Source of the DNA: Peristeroidobacter soli
Lineage (GTDB): Bacteria; Pseudomonadota; Gammaproteobacteria; Steroidobacterales; Steroidobacteraceae
Assembly (NCBI RefSeq): GCF_004138485.1
Contig: NZ_RYEV01000004.1
Span: 195,718-259,717 of the forward strand
Length of the DNA: 64,000 bases
Reading direction: 5' to 3'
The notes beneath the pieces are model-generated. The model was given only the letters and a program-made list of their open reading frames with translations. It was not told where the DNA came from and ran no database searches. Positions 1 through 10,029 of this stretch are shown piece after piece. The stretch's first letter is position 1. The number at the start of each line of letters is the position of its first letter. A program made the position numbers and the translations under genes.

Positions 1-404
1 GCGCGGCCCTGCATGCACCGTGGGTGATGATCGAGACCGACACCCCGCCGGTCAACATCGCCACCGCCAAGAGCACCCATCCGCGCGCACTCGGCGCGTT
101 TCCTCGCGTGCTGGCGAAATATGTTCGTGACGAAAAAGTCCTCACCCTGGAGGACGCCATCCGCCGCATGACCTCCATGGTGGCCAACCGCCTCGGCCTG
201 ACCGACCGCGGCCGGATCGCCCCCGGCATGGCGGCCGATCTGGTGCTGTTCGATCCTGCGCGCATCAAAGACGAAGCAACGTTCGAGCAGCCGTTGCGCT
301 TCTCCAGCGGGGTCGACTATTTACTGATCAACGGCCAGCTGAGCATCGACAACGGCCAGGCGACCGGCGCGCTCGCCGGCCAGGTGCTGCGCCATAGTCG
401 ATGA
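1..404 (+). CDS. N-acyl-D-amino-acid deacylase / amidohydrolase family, C-terminal part (5' truncated by window)
   Basis: Translation contains LTLEDAIRRMTSMVANRLGLTDRGRIAPGMAADLVLFDP, typical of D-aminoacylase-type amidohydrolase C-termini; frame appears to extend past the window edge. Confidence 0.75.
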   Translation, partial: AALHAPWVMIETDTPPVNIATAKSTHPRALGAFPRVLAKYVRDEKVLTLEDAIRRMTSMVANRLGLTDRGRIAPGMAADLVLFDPARIKDEATFEQPLRFSSGVDYLLINGQLSIDNGQATGALAGQVLRHSR

Positions 405-422
405 TGGCGCATCTCCTCTGCC

Positions 423-965
423 TCAGGCGCTGAGCCGCAGGCGACTGACCAACGCCCGCAGCTCCGCCGGCGGCTTCTGCTCGATGCGACGATATTCGCT
501 GCCATCGAGCGTGCGCTGAACCAGCCGCCAGCCGATCAGCGCCCGTCGCAGCAGCGCGTGATCGCCGAACACGTGCCAGCGCTTGATCCGCTCGCTGATT
601 TGTTTCTCGGTAAAAGTCTCGCGACTTTCGAGTCGAGACCACAGCACCCATAAACAAAGATCCTGAAGCGCGGCCGCCGTCGGCCAGCGCAACAGTCGAC
701 CTTGCTCATCGAACAGGCGCACCGCTCGCTCGACGAGCGCGTAATCGACGGGCACGGCCACCGGTGGGGCCGGCAGTTGCAGACGTTGCTGGGCCTCGCT
801 CACGCCCTTGCAATGCTGATAGTTTCTGAAGCCCGCCGACCGGCACAGCAGGTTCAGCATCTCGACGTGACCCGGCGGCTCGGGAAATTTGCCGAGCTGC
901 TCACGCACGGATTTGGCGAACCCCGACAGATCGGGAATGTGTAACGACAGGGCGACTCTGGACAT
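423..965 (-). CDS. DUF2087 domain-containing protein
   Basis: C-terminal FTEKQISERIKRWHVFGDHALLRRALIGWRLVQRTLDGSEYRR pattern typical of DUF2087. Confidence 0.75.
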   Translation of the reverse strand: MSRVALSLHIPDLSGFAKSVREQLGKFPEPPGHVEMLNLLCRSAGFRNYQHCKGVSEAQQRLQLPAPPVAVPVDYALVERAVRLFDEQGRLLRWPTAAALQDLCLWVLWSRLESRETFTEKQISERIKRWHVFGDHALLRRALIGWRLVQRTLDGSEYRRIEQKPPAELRALVSRLRLSA

Positions 966-1194
966 GACTCATCCTCTGCGCGCCGTTCTGTAACGAAACG
1001 TCGATGGTCGCCGGCTTTCGACAACGGCACGGGACAAGTGCGTGTCTATGGGAAATTGAGCAGGTTTAGCTCCCCTGGAATGGGGCGGCGACGCCTCGGT
1101 GAACTGCAGACCGTGGCGTCATGATAGCGGCATCCACGCCCGAAGGCGACAGCTCTTGTCACCCGAGGCCGCGGGGCCCGCGCGAGGCGTCACT

Positions 1195-1896
1195 TTAATT
1201 GTTGGTCGTGCCGTCGTTGTTCATGCGCTCGTGATCCTGAATGGGGCCACGCATTCTGGACAGATAATCGGCCACGGCCGTCGCCTCTTCGGTATCCAGG
1301 CTGTCGAAGTACCGCACCAGATCCGCATCGACATTCAGCCGATGCCAGGACGCGATCGAACGCATCTGGCGCACCAGATATGAGTAGTGCTGATCACGCA
1401 CCGAAGGAATGAAGCCGTCGTCATCGCCACGGCCGTCCTGCTGATGACAGGAGGCGCATTGATCCTGAAAGATCGCTTCGCCCAGTTCCAGGCCACGGCC
1501 GTCGCCGGTCTGCGGGAAGCTGGCACGTGGCAAGGAGTTCAGATAGCCGGACAGATCGGCCCACGCCTGCTCATTGGCGATCTCGGGTTTGCTGATGACG
1601 GCGTGCATCTCGCGACTCGCACGCTCCTCTTCGCTGAAGTCCGCGAGCTGCTTCACCAGATAAGCGCGCCGTTGACCGGCAAGCGAGGGAATCACCCGGC
1701 TCGCGCTGCCGAGCGCCCGCTGCCCGTGACATTGCGCGCAGTGAGTTGCGTATAGCTTTTCGCCGCGCGCGGCATCCTGATCCAGCTGCAAGGCGTTGCG
1801 AATCTTCTCATCGACGCTCAACGGCGATGCGAGCACGGTGCCGGCAGCCATCGCGGACAGCAGCGCCGTGGCGACCACAAGTCGTAAAACGGGCAT
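1195..1896 (-). CDS. Exported di-heme cytochrome c
   Basis: Signal peptide MPVLRLVVATALLSAMAAG and two CXXCH motifs (CAQCH, CASCH); start placed at ATG 1896 rather than ORF start 2112. Confidence 0.85.
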   Translation of the reverse strand: MPVLRLVVATALLSAMAAGTVLASPLSVDEKIRNALQLDQDAARGEKLYATHCAQCHGQRALGSASRVIPSLAGQRRAYLVKQLADFSEEERASREMHAVISKPEIANEQAWADLSGYLNSLPRASFPQTGDGRGLELGEAIFQDQCASCHQQDGRGDDDGFIPSVRDQHYSYLVRQMRSIASWHRLNVDADLVRYFDSLDTEEATAVADYLSRMRGPIQDHERMNNDGTTNN

Positions 1897-2083
1897 GTGG
1901 GAGTCGATGGCCACTGAAGCTGCACCCCTTGAATCGCTGCGGTCGGAGGACCGATAGAGTGTCGAACCTGAGCGCTCCTGTCCACCATGCGCGAAACGCC
2001 CTACCCGGTACGTGATCCCACCGAGTGACCCGGCCCGGCAGTACAGTAGTTTGTGCTCGCTTCCTGGCCCGAGATGCCCATGA

Positions 2084-4603
2084 ATGAACACCCCTGACGC
2101 CAGCCCGCTCAAGCTCGAGTCGTTGAGCCAGGCCGAGGCGGCGCGACGGTTGAGTGCGGACGGTCCGAATGAGTTGCCCGGTCAAGGTCCGCGCAGCCTG
2201 GCCGGCATCGCCCGTGAAGTGCTCACCGAACCGATGTTTCTGCTGCTGATCGCGGCGGCCGCGATCTACGTCGTGCTCGGCGATGTGCGCGAGGCGACGA
2301 TACTCGCGGCCTCGATCGTCGTCGTGGTCGGCATCACGGTCTTGCAGGAGCGTCGCACCGAGCAGGCATTGTCAAAACTACGCGACCTGTCGAGTCCGCG
2401 CGCACTGGTCATTCGCGATGGCGAGGAGAAGCGCATCGCCGGTCGCGATGTCGTCGCCGGCGATCTGGTTCTGTTACGCGAAGGCGATCGCGTTCCGGCG
2501 GACGGCGTGATGCTCGACGCCACTGCGCTCAGCGTGGATGAGTCGATTCTCACGGGCGAGTCGCTGCCCGTCGAGAAGCTGCCCTCCGCCGCCGATGAGC
2601 ACGGCCGCGTCTACTCCGGCAGCCTCGTCGTTCAAGGCTACGGCACCGCCCGGGTCACCGCGACCGGCGCACGCACTGAAATAGGAAAGATCGGCGGCGT
2701 TCTGAAAACATTGGAGCCCGAGACGACCGCACTCTTCGGGGAAGTGCATCGACTCGTGCGATGGGTCGCCACCGCCGCGCTGATCCTCTGTGCCGCCATC
2801 GCTGTGATCTACAGCCTGTCCCGACACGACTGGCTGGCCGGCGTGCTCGCGGGCATCACGGTCGCGATGAGCGTGCTGCCCGAGGAGTTTCCGCTGGTGC
2901 TCACCGTGTTCCTCGCGATGGGTGCCTGGCGCATCTCGCGCGTCGGCGTGCTCACCCGTCGCATGCCGGCGCTCGAATCCATTGGCGCCGCGACCCTCCT
3001 CGCCGTCGATAAGACCGGCACGCTCACCGAAAACCGGATGCAGGTGATTGCGATCGAAACCCGCACCGACCGCATCGAAACGCAGGCCGGTGTATCGATC
3101 ACGGAGGATGCTCGGGAGGTGCTCGGCATCGCCCTCGCAGCGAGCGAACGAGCTCCGTTCGATCCGATGGAAAAAGCCATCCATGCAGCCGCGCAGTCCT
3201 TTGCATCAGCGGCGGCGGAGCAGCTACGCGGAATGAACCTGATCCGCGAATACGATCTCACGCCCGAGCTGCTCGCCGTCACGCACGTCTGGCAGGCACC
3301 CGACGAAAATCAGGCGTACGTCGCCGTGAAGGGCGCGCCGGAAACGGTGCTGGCGCTGTGTCACGTCGAATCCGCCGAGCGCGCGGAGCTCATGAAGCGC
3401 GTCAACGCCAACGCTCAACGCGGACTGCGCATCCTCGGCGTTGCTCGAGGAACGACTTCGAGCAGCGCGTTGCCCGAGACCCCGCGAGACTTCGAGCTGC
3501 GATTCCTGGGGTTCGTGTGCCTGGCCGATCCCTTGCGGGACGATGTGCCGGCCACGCTCGCCGAGTGCAAGCAGGCCGGCATCCGAGTCGTCATGATCAC
3601 CGGCGATCATCCCGGCACGGCACTCGCCATCGCCACGCAGGCGGGATTCGACGTCGGCGCCGGCGTGCTCACTGGCGCTGACATCGAAACACTGGACGAT
3701 GAAACATTGCGACGGCGGGCGCGCGAGGTGAACATCTACGCGCGCTCCCGGCCCGAGCACAAGTTGCGCCTCGTGCAAGCGTTCAAAGCCGACGGCAACG
3801 AAGTCGTGATGACCGGTGACGGCGTGAACGATGCGCCCGCGCTGAAGGCCGCTCACGTCGGCGTCGCGATGGGCGGTCGCGGCACCGATGTGGCCCGCGA
3901 AGCCGCGTCGCTGGTGCTGGTCGACGACGATTTCAGATCGCTGGTCGCCGCCGTGCGACTGGGGCGTCGCATCTACACGAACATCCGCCACGCGATGAGC
4001 TACATCGTCTCGGTGCACATTCCGATTGCGGGGATGGGCCTGGTGCCGGTGCTGCTCGGCTGGCCGCTGCTGCTGTTCCCCGTGCACGTATTGTTTCTGG
4101 AGTTCGTGATCGATCCGGCGTGTGCCTTCGTCTTCGAGGCCGACCCGGAATCGGACGATGTCATGAAACGCCCGCCCCGCCCGCGCGAGGAGCCGCTGTT
4201 CTCCTCCGAGATGCTCAAGCGAAGCATCGGCCTCGGCACGTGCGTGATGGTCTGGAACGTCTGCGTCTATGGCGCGGCGTTGCAATGGCTCGATGAATCG
4301 AGCGCGCGGGCCCTGGTGTTCGTGAGTCTGGTGCTCGCCAATGTGGCACTGATCTTCGTCAGCCGCTCGCGCAGCGCCAGCGTGCGTGCGATCGCCAGAC
4401 GCCACAACAATATTTTCTGGATCATGGCGGCGCTCGCGAGCGTCGCGCTCGCGTGCGTCATTTACATACCGGGCATCGCGGCGGTGTTTCGATTCACACC
4501 GCCGCAGTGGGAGATGATCCTGGCAGTGGCCCTGGCGACCGTCGCGCTGGTGCTCGTGACGGGGCGCTGGCTGCGAGTCAGCCCGTCCGCAGCTCGCCCT
4601 TGA
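2084..4603 (+). CDS. Cation-translocating P-type ATPase (Ca2+-ATPase-like)
   Basis: DKTGTLTE phosphorylation motif, TGES, MTGDGVNDAPALK, multiple TM segments. Confidence 0.9.
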   Translation: MNTPDASPLKLESLSQAEAARRLSADGPNELPGQGPRSLAGIAREVLTEPMFLLLIAAAAIYVVLGDVREATILAASIVVVVGITVLQERRTEQALSKLRDLSSPRALVIRDGEEKRIAGRDVVAGDLVLLREGDRVPADGVMLDATALSVDESILTGESLPVEKLPSAADEHGRVYSGSLVVQGYGTARVTATGARTEIGKIGGVLKTLEPETTALFGEVHRLVRWVATAALILCAAIAVIYSLSRHDWLAGVLAGITVAMSVLPEEFPLVLTVFLAMGAWRISRVGVLTRRMPALESIGAATLLAVDKTGTLTENRMQVIAIETRTDRIETQAGVSITEDAREVLGIALAASERAPFDPMEKAIHAAAQSFASAAAEQLRGMNLIREYDLTPELLAVTHVWQAPDENQAYVAVKGAPETVLALCHVESAERAELMKRVNANAQRGLRILGVARGTTSSSALPETPRDFELRFLGFVCLADPLRDDVPATLAECKQAGIRVVMITGDHPGTALAIATQAGFDVGAGVLTGADIETLDDETLRRRAREVNIYARSRPEHKLRLVQAFKADGNEVVMTGDGVNDAPALKAAHVGVAMGGRGTDVAREAASLVLVDDDFRSLVAAVRLGRRIYTNIRHAMSYIVSVHIPIAGMGLVPVLLGWPLLLFPVHVLFLEFVIDPACAFVFEADPESDDVMKRPPRPREEPLFSSEMLKRSIGLGTCVMVWNVCVYGAALQWLDESSARALVFVSLVLANVALIFVSRSRSASVRAIARRHNNIFWIMAALASVALACVIYIPGIAAVFRFTPPQWEMILAVALATVALVLVTGRWLRVSPSAARP

Positions 4604-5588
4604 TCGTCACCGGCCGATGTTGAGTGAGATCCAGGAACGCCGCATCGCGCGCCTTGCGCGTTCGTACCTGTCGGGGCGGGAAGCGATGCAGGGCCTCGCT
4701 CACCCGACGCGGCGTGCCCAGATCGCTCCATCCACACGGCGGCACCGTCAGCACGCGCAACAGCTCCGGCGAGCACTGCAGGATGTCGCGAGAGAAATCG
4801 AGCGCCGGCGCGCGATCATATAAATCGGCAAGAGCGTCGGCCTGCGCCAGAGGATTGGGCGAGGACACGATCTCCCACAGGTCCAAGGCAAGCTGACGAC
4901 AGCGTTGCTCGAACGCACGCAGCAACGTCCTGCCCCGAGCCGCGAAAATGAAAGAATTCCAGACGCCGCCGCGAGCGATCAGCATGCGCGCCACCGCCGG
5001 GCTGGGCTTCTCCACGAACTCGCTGACCGATCGCAGTCCCGATGCACGACTGGTGCGGGAGACGATGTAACCCAGCTCCGGATCGGCCTCGTCCGGCGAG
5101 ATGCCGAGCATCACGATCCGATCCGGCTGTCGTCGAATCTCGCGCACCGCCGCCTGCAGACTCTCCGCGAGCACGGCCTCGTCGCACACGAAGTGATCCG
5201 ACGGCAGCACCAGCAGCGTCGCGTTCGGATCACGATGAAGAATTTGTAACAGCGGCAGCAGAATGCCGATGGCCGTGCCGCGATTGGACGGCTGGCGAAT
5301 GACGTTCGCCGAAGGAATCCGCAGATCCATCGCCTGCCACCACAAGCGGTGATGCTCGGACACCACGACACACGTGCGCGCCGGAGTCGTGACGGTCTGC
5401 GCCCGACGCAGCGCATCGTGGAGCAGAGACGCTTCGCCGCCAAACGAACAGAATTGCTTGGGAATCGCGACGCCCGAGGCGGTGGTCGTAAGCGACTGCA
5501 GACGACTGCCCTCACCTCCGGCCAGAATCAGGGCCCAGCTCTGGCCCGTCTTCGATGAGATACGAATCCGATGCTGTTCGTGAGGCAT
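4578..5588 (-). CDS. Mannose-1-phosphate guanylyltransferase / sugar nucleotidyltransferase
   Basis: LILAGGEGSRLQSL, PKQFCSFGG, VLPSDHFV, VEKPS, NSFIF motifs. Confidence 0.85.
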   Translation of the reverse strand: MPHEQHRIRISSKTGQSWALILAGGEGSRLQSLTTTASGVAIPKQFCSFGGEASLLHDALRRAQTVTTPARTCVVVSEHHRLWWQAMDLRIPSANVIRQPSNRGTAIGILLPLLQILHRDPNATLLVLPSDHFVCDEAVLAESLQAAVREIRRQPDRIVMLGISPDEADPELGYIVSRTSRASGLRSVSEFVEKPSPAVARMLIARGGVWNSFIFAARGRTLLRAFEQRCRQLALDLWEIVSSPNPLAQADALADLYDRAPALDFSRDILQCSPELLRVLTVPPCGWSDLGTPRRVSEALHRFPPRQVRTRKARDAAFLDLTQHRPVTIKGELRTG

Positions 5589-5692
5589 GATCGGCTTTCC
5601 TCCACCGCTGAATTTGCTGGCGGAGTAGCCTCTCACTTTGACATGACAGAATCAGTAGTGACTCCCACCGTACATCTACGTAACCACGCGCA

Positions 5693-5717
5693 GTCGCCGC
5701 GATCCGATCGCGGCGAC
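5693..5717. terminator. Terminator-like hairpin with perfect 11-bp stem and 3-nt loop (GTCGCCGCGAT-CCG-ATCGCGGCGAC)
   Basis: Exact inverted repeat 12 bp beyond the TonB receptor stop codon; no clear U-tract. Confidence 0.45.
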
Positions 5718-5728
5718 TTCGTCGCCCC

Positions 5729-8083
5729 TCAGAAATCCAGGCTGACAGACAAGAAATAATTCCTCGGCCGCGAGTAGATCACTTCCGCATAGCCCGCCGA
5801 CGTACTGAACGAGGAGTTGCCTGCGACTCGATATTGCTCATCGGTGAGATTGTTCACCCCTGCCCGCAGCCGCCACGCACCCCACTCCAGTGTGAGCGAC
5901 GCATTGAGCAAGGTCACATCGTCGAGTTGCGCGACCTCGGCCGAATTGGCCGCGTCGAAGTACTGTTCCGAGGTGTAGCTCAGGTTGATCCGCGGCGTCA
6001 GCGTGGCGCTGCCCACGTCGAAGTCGTAACCCACGCCGAGGCTGGCCTGCCATTCCGGTGCGAACGGCAGCGTGTTGTTCGGCCCGACCGTTTGAGTCGT
6101 GCCCGGCACCACCGCGATCTCATCGAATTTGTTGTCGAGGTAACCTGCGCTCGCCTCCACCAGCAACGCACCCGGCGCGTAGGTCAGCTCCAGCTCCGCG
6201 CCTTCGATCGAGGACTTGCCGGCATTGAACAGCAACGGCACGATGCCCAGCCGGTAGGTCAATTGCATGTTGTCGTAGTCGGTACTGAAGATCGCGCCAT
6301 TCAGGCGCAGATCGGCGCCCAGCTCCGTCTTGAAACCCAGCTCGAACGTCTCGGCGGTCTCCTCGTCGAACGCCACCGGCAGATTGCCCGGCGGTGCCAG
6401 GTTGTAACGTTGATTGAAGCCGCCGCTCTTGAAGCCTTGCGACCAGCTCAGGTACGTCATCACCGAGGGATTCCAGCGATACTGAATGCTGGCCGAGCCG
6501 GTGGTGGACTGGTACTTGTTCTGGAACTGTCGCGGAATGATATTGAGACCCGGACCGGCAACCAGCGGCGTATTGAGCGTCGTCGGAACGACCACGGGGG
6601 CCGTCAAGGGGGTGACTGTGAACGAGAGGATGCGAATGCCCTTGGTTTCCTCGGTGTAGCGCGCTCCCGCCGTCAGGCTCAGCGCCTCGGTCACGTCGAA
6701 GGTCCATTGCGTGAACAAGGCGAAATTGTCGTTGTCGATGAAGGCTCGCTGATAATCCAGCGAGCCCGGGATCGCCCCGCTGGCCACCAGCGGCGGCGGC
6801 GCCGCGAACGGCACCCGCAGGAAGTCGTCGATGCTCTCCTGGAAATAGAAAGCACCGACCACGCCGCGCAGCCGCTCGGTCTCGACCAGCGCCTGCAGCT
6901 CCTGGCTGAACTGATCGCCCGCGCTGGTGTAGTCCGTATGCAGCACCAGCAGCCCGGTGTTGTCCGCGTCACGACTGCCGCTCCAATCCAGCTCGCGATA
7001 CGCGCTGATCGACTTCAGCGCAAACGTATCGTTCAGTTTCCATTGCAGCGTGCCGGACACGCCCCAGTTTTCGAGCGTGCTCTTCGCGGGCGCATTGCCG
7101 CCATTGCGATACTTGCCGAGATTCCACGTAGCATCATTGGCGCAACGCTGATCCACGACATTCTGCGGCACGGAGGGCGGCGGGAAAGTCGCGCCCGGGC
7201 AGCCTGCGCCGCGACTGATCGCGGCTGGAAACACCTGCGACTCGTTGATCGCGGCGAACACGAACGGCGAACCGTTTTCATCTTCCTTGCTGTAGTCGCC
7301 GCGCAGCGTGAGCGTGAGACTGTCGCTCGGCAGCCATCGTAACGACGACTGCACGGTGTATGTGTTTTCGTCGCCCAGATCGAGACCGTCGTAGACGCGC
7401 GTGACATAGCCGTCACGTTGACGCGCGCCCACCGAGAGCCGCGCGCCCAGCTCATCGGTTATCGGCAGATCGATGGCCGCGAAGCCTTCGTGCAGCCGAT
7501 CATCGCCGATACCGACCCGCGCCGTGCCTCCAAACTCCTTGCCCGGCAAAGTCGTCGTCAGCAGCACCGCGCCGCCGATGGTATTGCGTCCAAACAAGGT
7601 TCCCTGCGGGCCGCGCAGGATCTGCACGCTGGAGACATCGCGAAAGTCGAGCACGCCGCCCACCGAGCGGCCCATATAAACATCGTCGATATACAGGCCC
7701 ACACCCGGATCGACACCGGACGAGCCATCGCTCTGCCCGATGCCGCGGATGTAGACCTGAGCGGCGGAGTTGTTACCGGTCAGTGGACCATAGCTGGCGA
7801 ATTGCAGATTGGGCGCGACTTGATCCAGATCCTCGGTGCTGGTGATCTGCTGACGTTCCAGCGCGGCGGCCGAGAAGGCGGAGATCGCGATCGGCGTATC
7901 CTGCAGGGATTCCTCGCGCTTGCGAGCGGTCACCACGACCTCTTCCAATGCCCCCGCCTGGCGGCCCTCGTCGGGATTCGCCGCGGCCCCCGGCGTCGCC
8001 ATCCCCATGGTCAAAGTGATGAGCGGCACCTGCCATACAGCCGCTCGCACGCGTGTGTTCGTGATTCTTCCTCTCACATTCAT
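5729..8083 (-). CDS. TonB-dependent receptor
   Basis: Signal sequence, EEVVVTARKREESLQDTPIAISAFS TonB box/plug, ILRGPQGTLFGRNTIGGAV, terminal beta-strand YFLSVSLDF; start at ATG 8083. Confidence 0.92.
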   Translation of the reverse strand: MNVRGRITNTRVRAAVWQVPLITLTMGMATPGAAANPDEGRQAGALEEVVVTARKREESLQDTPIAISAFSAAALERQQITSTEDLDQVAPNLQFASYGPLTGNNSAAQVYIRGIGQSDGSSGVDPGVGLYIDDVYMGRSVGGVLDFRDVSSVQILRGPQGTLFGRNTIGGAVLLTTTLPGKEFGGTARVGIGDDRLHEGFAAIDLPITDELGARLSVGARQRDGYVTRVYDGLDLGDENTYTVQSSLRWLPSDSLTLTLRGDYSKEDENGSPFVFAAINESQVFPAAISRGAGCPGATFPPPSVPQNVVDQRCANDATWNLGKYRNGGNAPAKSTLENWGVSGTLQWKLNDTFALKSISAYRELDWSGSRDADNTGLLVLHTDYTSAGDQFSQELQALVETERLRGVVGAFYFQESIDDFLRVPFAAPPPLVASGAIPGSLDYQRAFIDNDNFALFTQWTFDVTEALSLTAGARYTEETKGIRILSFTVTPLTAPVVVPTTLNTPLVAGPGLNIIPRQFQNKYQSTTGSASIQYRWNPSVMTYLSWSQGFKSGGFNQRYNLAPPGNLPVAFDEETAETFELGFKTELGADLRLNGAIFSTDYDNMQLTYRLGIVPLLFNAGKSSIEGAELELTYAPGALLVEASAGYLDNKFDEIAVVPGTTQTVGPNNTLPFAPEWQASLGVGYDFDVGSATLTPRINLSYTSEQYFDAANSAEVAQLDDVTLLNASLTLEWGAWRLRAGVNNLTDEQYRVAGNSSFSTSAGYAEVIYSRPRNYFLSVSLDF

Positions 8084-8169
8084 CGCTGCCCCCTGTTTGA
8101 TCATGGCCCGCGCCATGTCGATGTTTTGAACCCGATCTCAGTACTGCACGACCTCGTCGGCCTCGTCCG

Positions 8170-10011
8170 TCACGCCGCGATTTCGATCCGTACCACCTGC
8201 GGCGGCGGCTCGGTTCGATACAACGCCTCGACCCACGGCCCGCGATGGCTCAGCACGGCGCGTTGATTGATCGATCCCTTATCGGTGATTTCGCCTTGAT
8301 CGAGCGACGGCGGCGTCGGCAACATCAGCGCTCTGCGCACGCAGCGGGTACTGGCCGGATTGCGCCGGGCATGCGCGCTCAGGCGCTGCTGAATCGCCGT
8401 CAACAGCTCGCGATTGGTGACCACCGCCTCGTGGCTCAGGGCTGCGCTCGAACCCAGCATTCGAGCGCAACCGCGCAGGTCGGGAATGATCAGGATGGCG
8501 AGATACTCTTCATTGATTCCCGCGACCACCACGTCCTGCGCCATCGGCGAGAGCGTCGCAATCAGCTCCGCTCGCAAGGGACCGACACTGACCCAGGTGC
8601 CATTGGACAGCTTGAAGTCTTCGCCGATGCGACCGTCGAACGCCAGTCCGCGCGCGGGATCGGCGTCGTCGAGCAGTCGAACCGCATCGCCAAGTCGATA
8701 GAACCGCTCCTCATCGAAGGCCGCGGCCGTCAGCTCGGGCTGGCGCCAATAGCCCGGCGTCACATTCGGACCGCGCACACGCAGCTCGAGCTTCTCCGCG
8801 ACCGGTGCGAGTTTCACGAGATTGCCTTTCGCCGGCAGCCCGATCAGACCGGCGCGCCCGGCCGCGGGCGTCGTGAAGGTGACCGACGGCCCCGTCTCCG
8901 TTGCGCCCAACCCGGCGAGCATGGGAATGCGCACTCCGACTTCCTGCACCGCCGCCTCATCGAGCGCACTCCACGTGTGCTGCGCCAACGCCGCGCCTCC
9001 GAAGAAGTACGCACGCAGTCGGCTGTAGAAGTTGCGACGAAGCTGCGAGTCCGCGTTCAAGTGATGCGCCAGCATCTCGAAGCCCTTCGGCACGTTGAAA
9101 TACACGGTCGGCGCGATCTCGCGCAGATTGCGCAAGGTCTCCTGAATGCCCGCCGGCGTCGGCTTGCCATCGTCGATGTAGAGCGAGCCGCCGTTACTCA
9201 GCACCAGCCCGACGTTGTGACTGCCGCCGAACGTGTGATTCCAAGGCAGCCAGTCGACCAGCACCGGCGGCTCGTCGACCAGAAACGGCATCGGCTGTCG
9301 CAACATGTGCGCGTTACTGCACAACATGCGATTGGAGGTGATCACCGCCTTCGGCTGACCGGTCGAGCCGGAGGTCAGCAGGAACTTCGCGATGGTGTCG
9401 GCGTTGGTGCGCGCGTGCGCGCTCTCCAACGCTGAGCCCGGCGGCGCCTCCAGCGCTTCGAGCGAGGTCACCGGGCCGGCATCGCCAACGATTTCGATCG
9501 AGCCCGACACGCCCTGCAACGCTCGCTCGAACGCGGGCGTATCGAACGCCGCAATCAGCCCCGGAGTGAGCAGATCCAACACGTAGCGCAGCCTCCGCAA
9601 GTCCGTGGAGACCTGCGAATACGACGGCGACACCGGACAGTAGGGAATGCCCGACCACATCGCGGCGAAGGCCAGCGTCAGATGCTCGATGCTGTTGCCC
9701 GAGAGAATGGCGATGGGCCGCTCGGCCGACAGATCGCGCGTCAGCAGGCCCGCCGCGATCCGTCGCACGCGCGAGAGCATTGCGCCGTAAGTGACGGTCT
9801 GCCACTGCCCACCTGCGACCCGGCGTGCAACGAGCACGCGCCGAGGCGACGTCGTCGCCCAGCGCTCGAGCGAGTCCATCAGCCGCTCTGGATACGCCGA
9901 CAGCGCTTCCGCGGGGCGCAGATACACCGTGCCATCGGCGCGCCGCTCCACCTCCGTATGAAACGGATCCGGCGACCATGACAGCTGTCTCGGCAAGTCT
10001 TCGGCTTGCAT
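8170..10011 (-). CDS. fcs: Feruloyl-CoA synthase (hydroxycinnamate-CoA ligase)
   Basis: AMP-binding motif LLTSGSTGQPKAV; overall resemblance to Fcs proteins (WSPDPFHTEVERRADGTVYLRPAEALSAYPERLMDSLERWA). Confidence 0.88.
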   Translation of the reverse strand: MQAEDLPRQLSWSPDPFHTEVERRADGTVYLRPAEALSAYPERLMDSLERWATTSPRRVLVARRVAGGQWQTVTYGAMLSRVRRIAAGLLTRDLSAERPIAILSGNSIEHLTLAFAAMWSGIPYCPVSPSYSQVSTDLRRLRYVLDLLTPGLIAAFDTPAFERALQGVSGSIEIVGDAGPVTSLEALEAPPGSALESAHARTNADTIAKFLLTSGSTGQPKAVITSNRMLCSNAHMLRQPMPFLVDEPPVLVDWLPWNHTFGGSHNVGLVLSNGGSLYIDDGKPTPAGIQETLRNLREIAPTVYFNVPKGFEMLAHHLNADSQLRRNFYSRLRAYFFGGAALAQHTWSALDEAAVQEVGVRIPMLAGLGATETGPSVTFTTPAAGRAGLIGLPAKGNLVKLAPVAEKLELRVRGPNVTPGYWRQPELTAAAFDEERFYRLGDAVRLLDDADPARGLAFDGRIGEDFKLSNGTWVSVGPLRAELIATLSPMAQDVVVAGINEEYLAILIIPDLRGCARMLGSSAALSHEAVVTNRELLTAIQQRLSAHARRNPASTRCVRRALMLPTPPSLDQGEITDKGSINQRAVLSHRGPWVEALYRTEPPPQVVRIEIAA

Positions 10012-10029
10012 TACTTGCGATGTGTCCGG

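Noticed and set aside
3224-4405. 393-aa minus-strand ORF within the P-type ATPase
   Set aside because: Antisense shadow of a well-supported ATPase
5834-7342. 502-aa plus-strand ORF antisense to the TonB receptor
   Set aside because: Shadow ORF; no domain-like motif and biased R/H/V composition
8245-9435. 396-aa plus-strand ORF antisense to feruloyl-CoA synthase
   Set aside because: Shadow ORF without recognisable motifs
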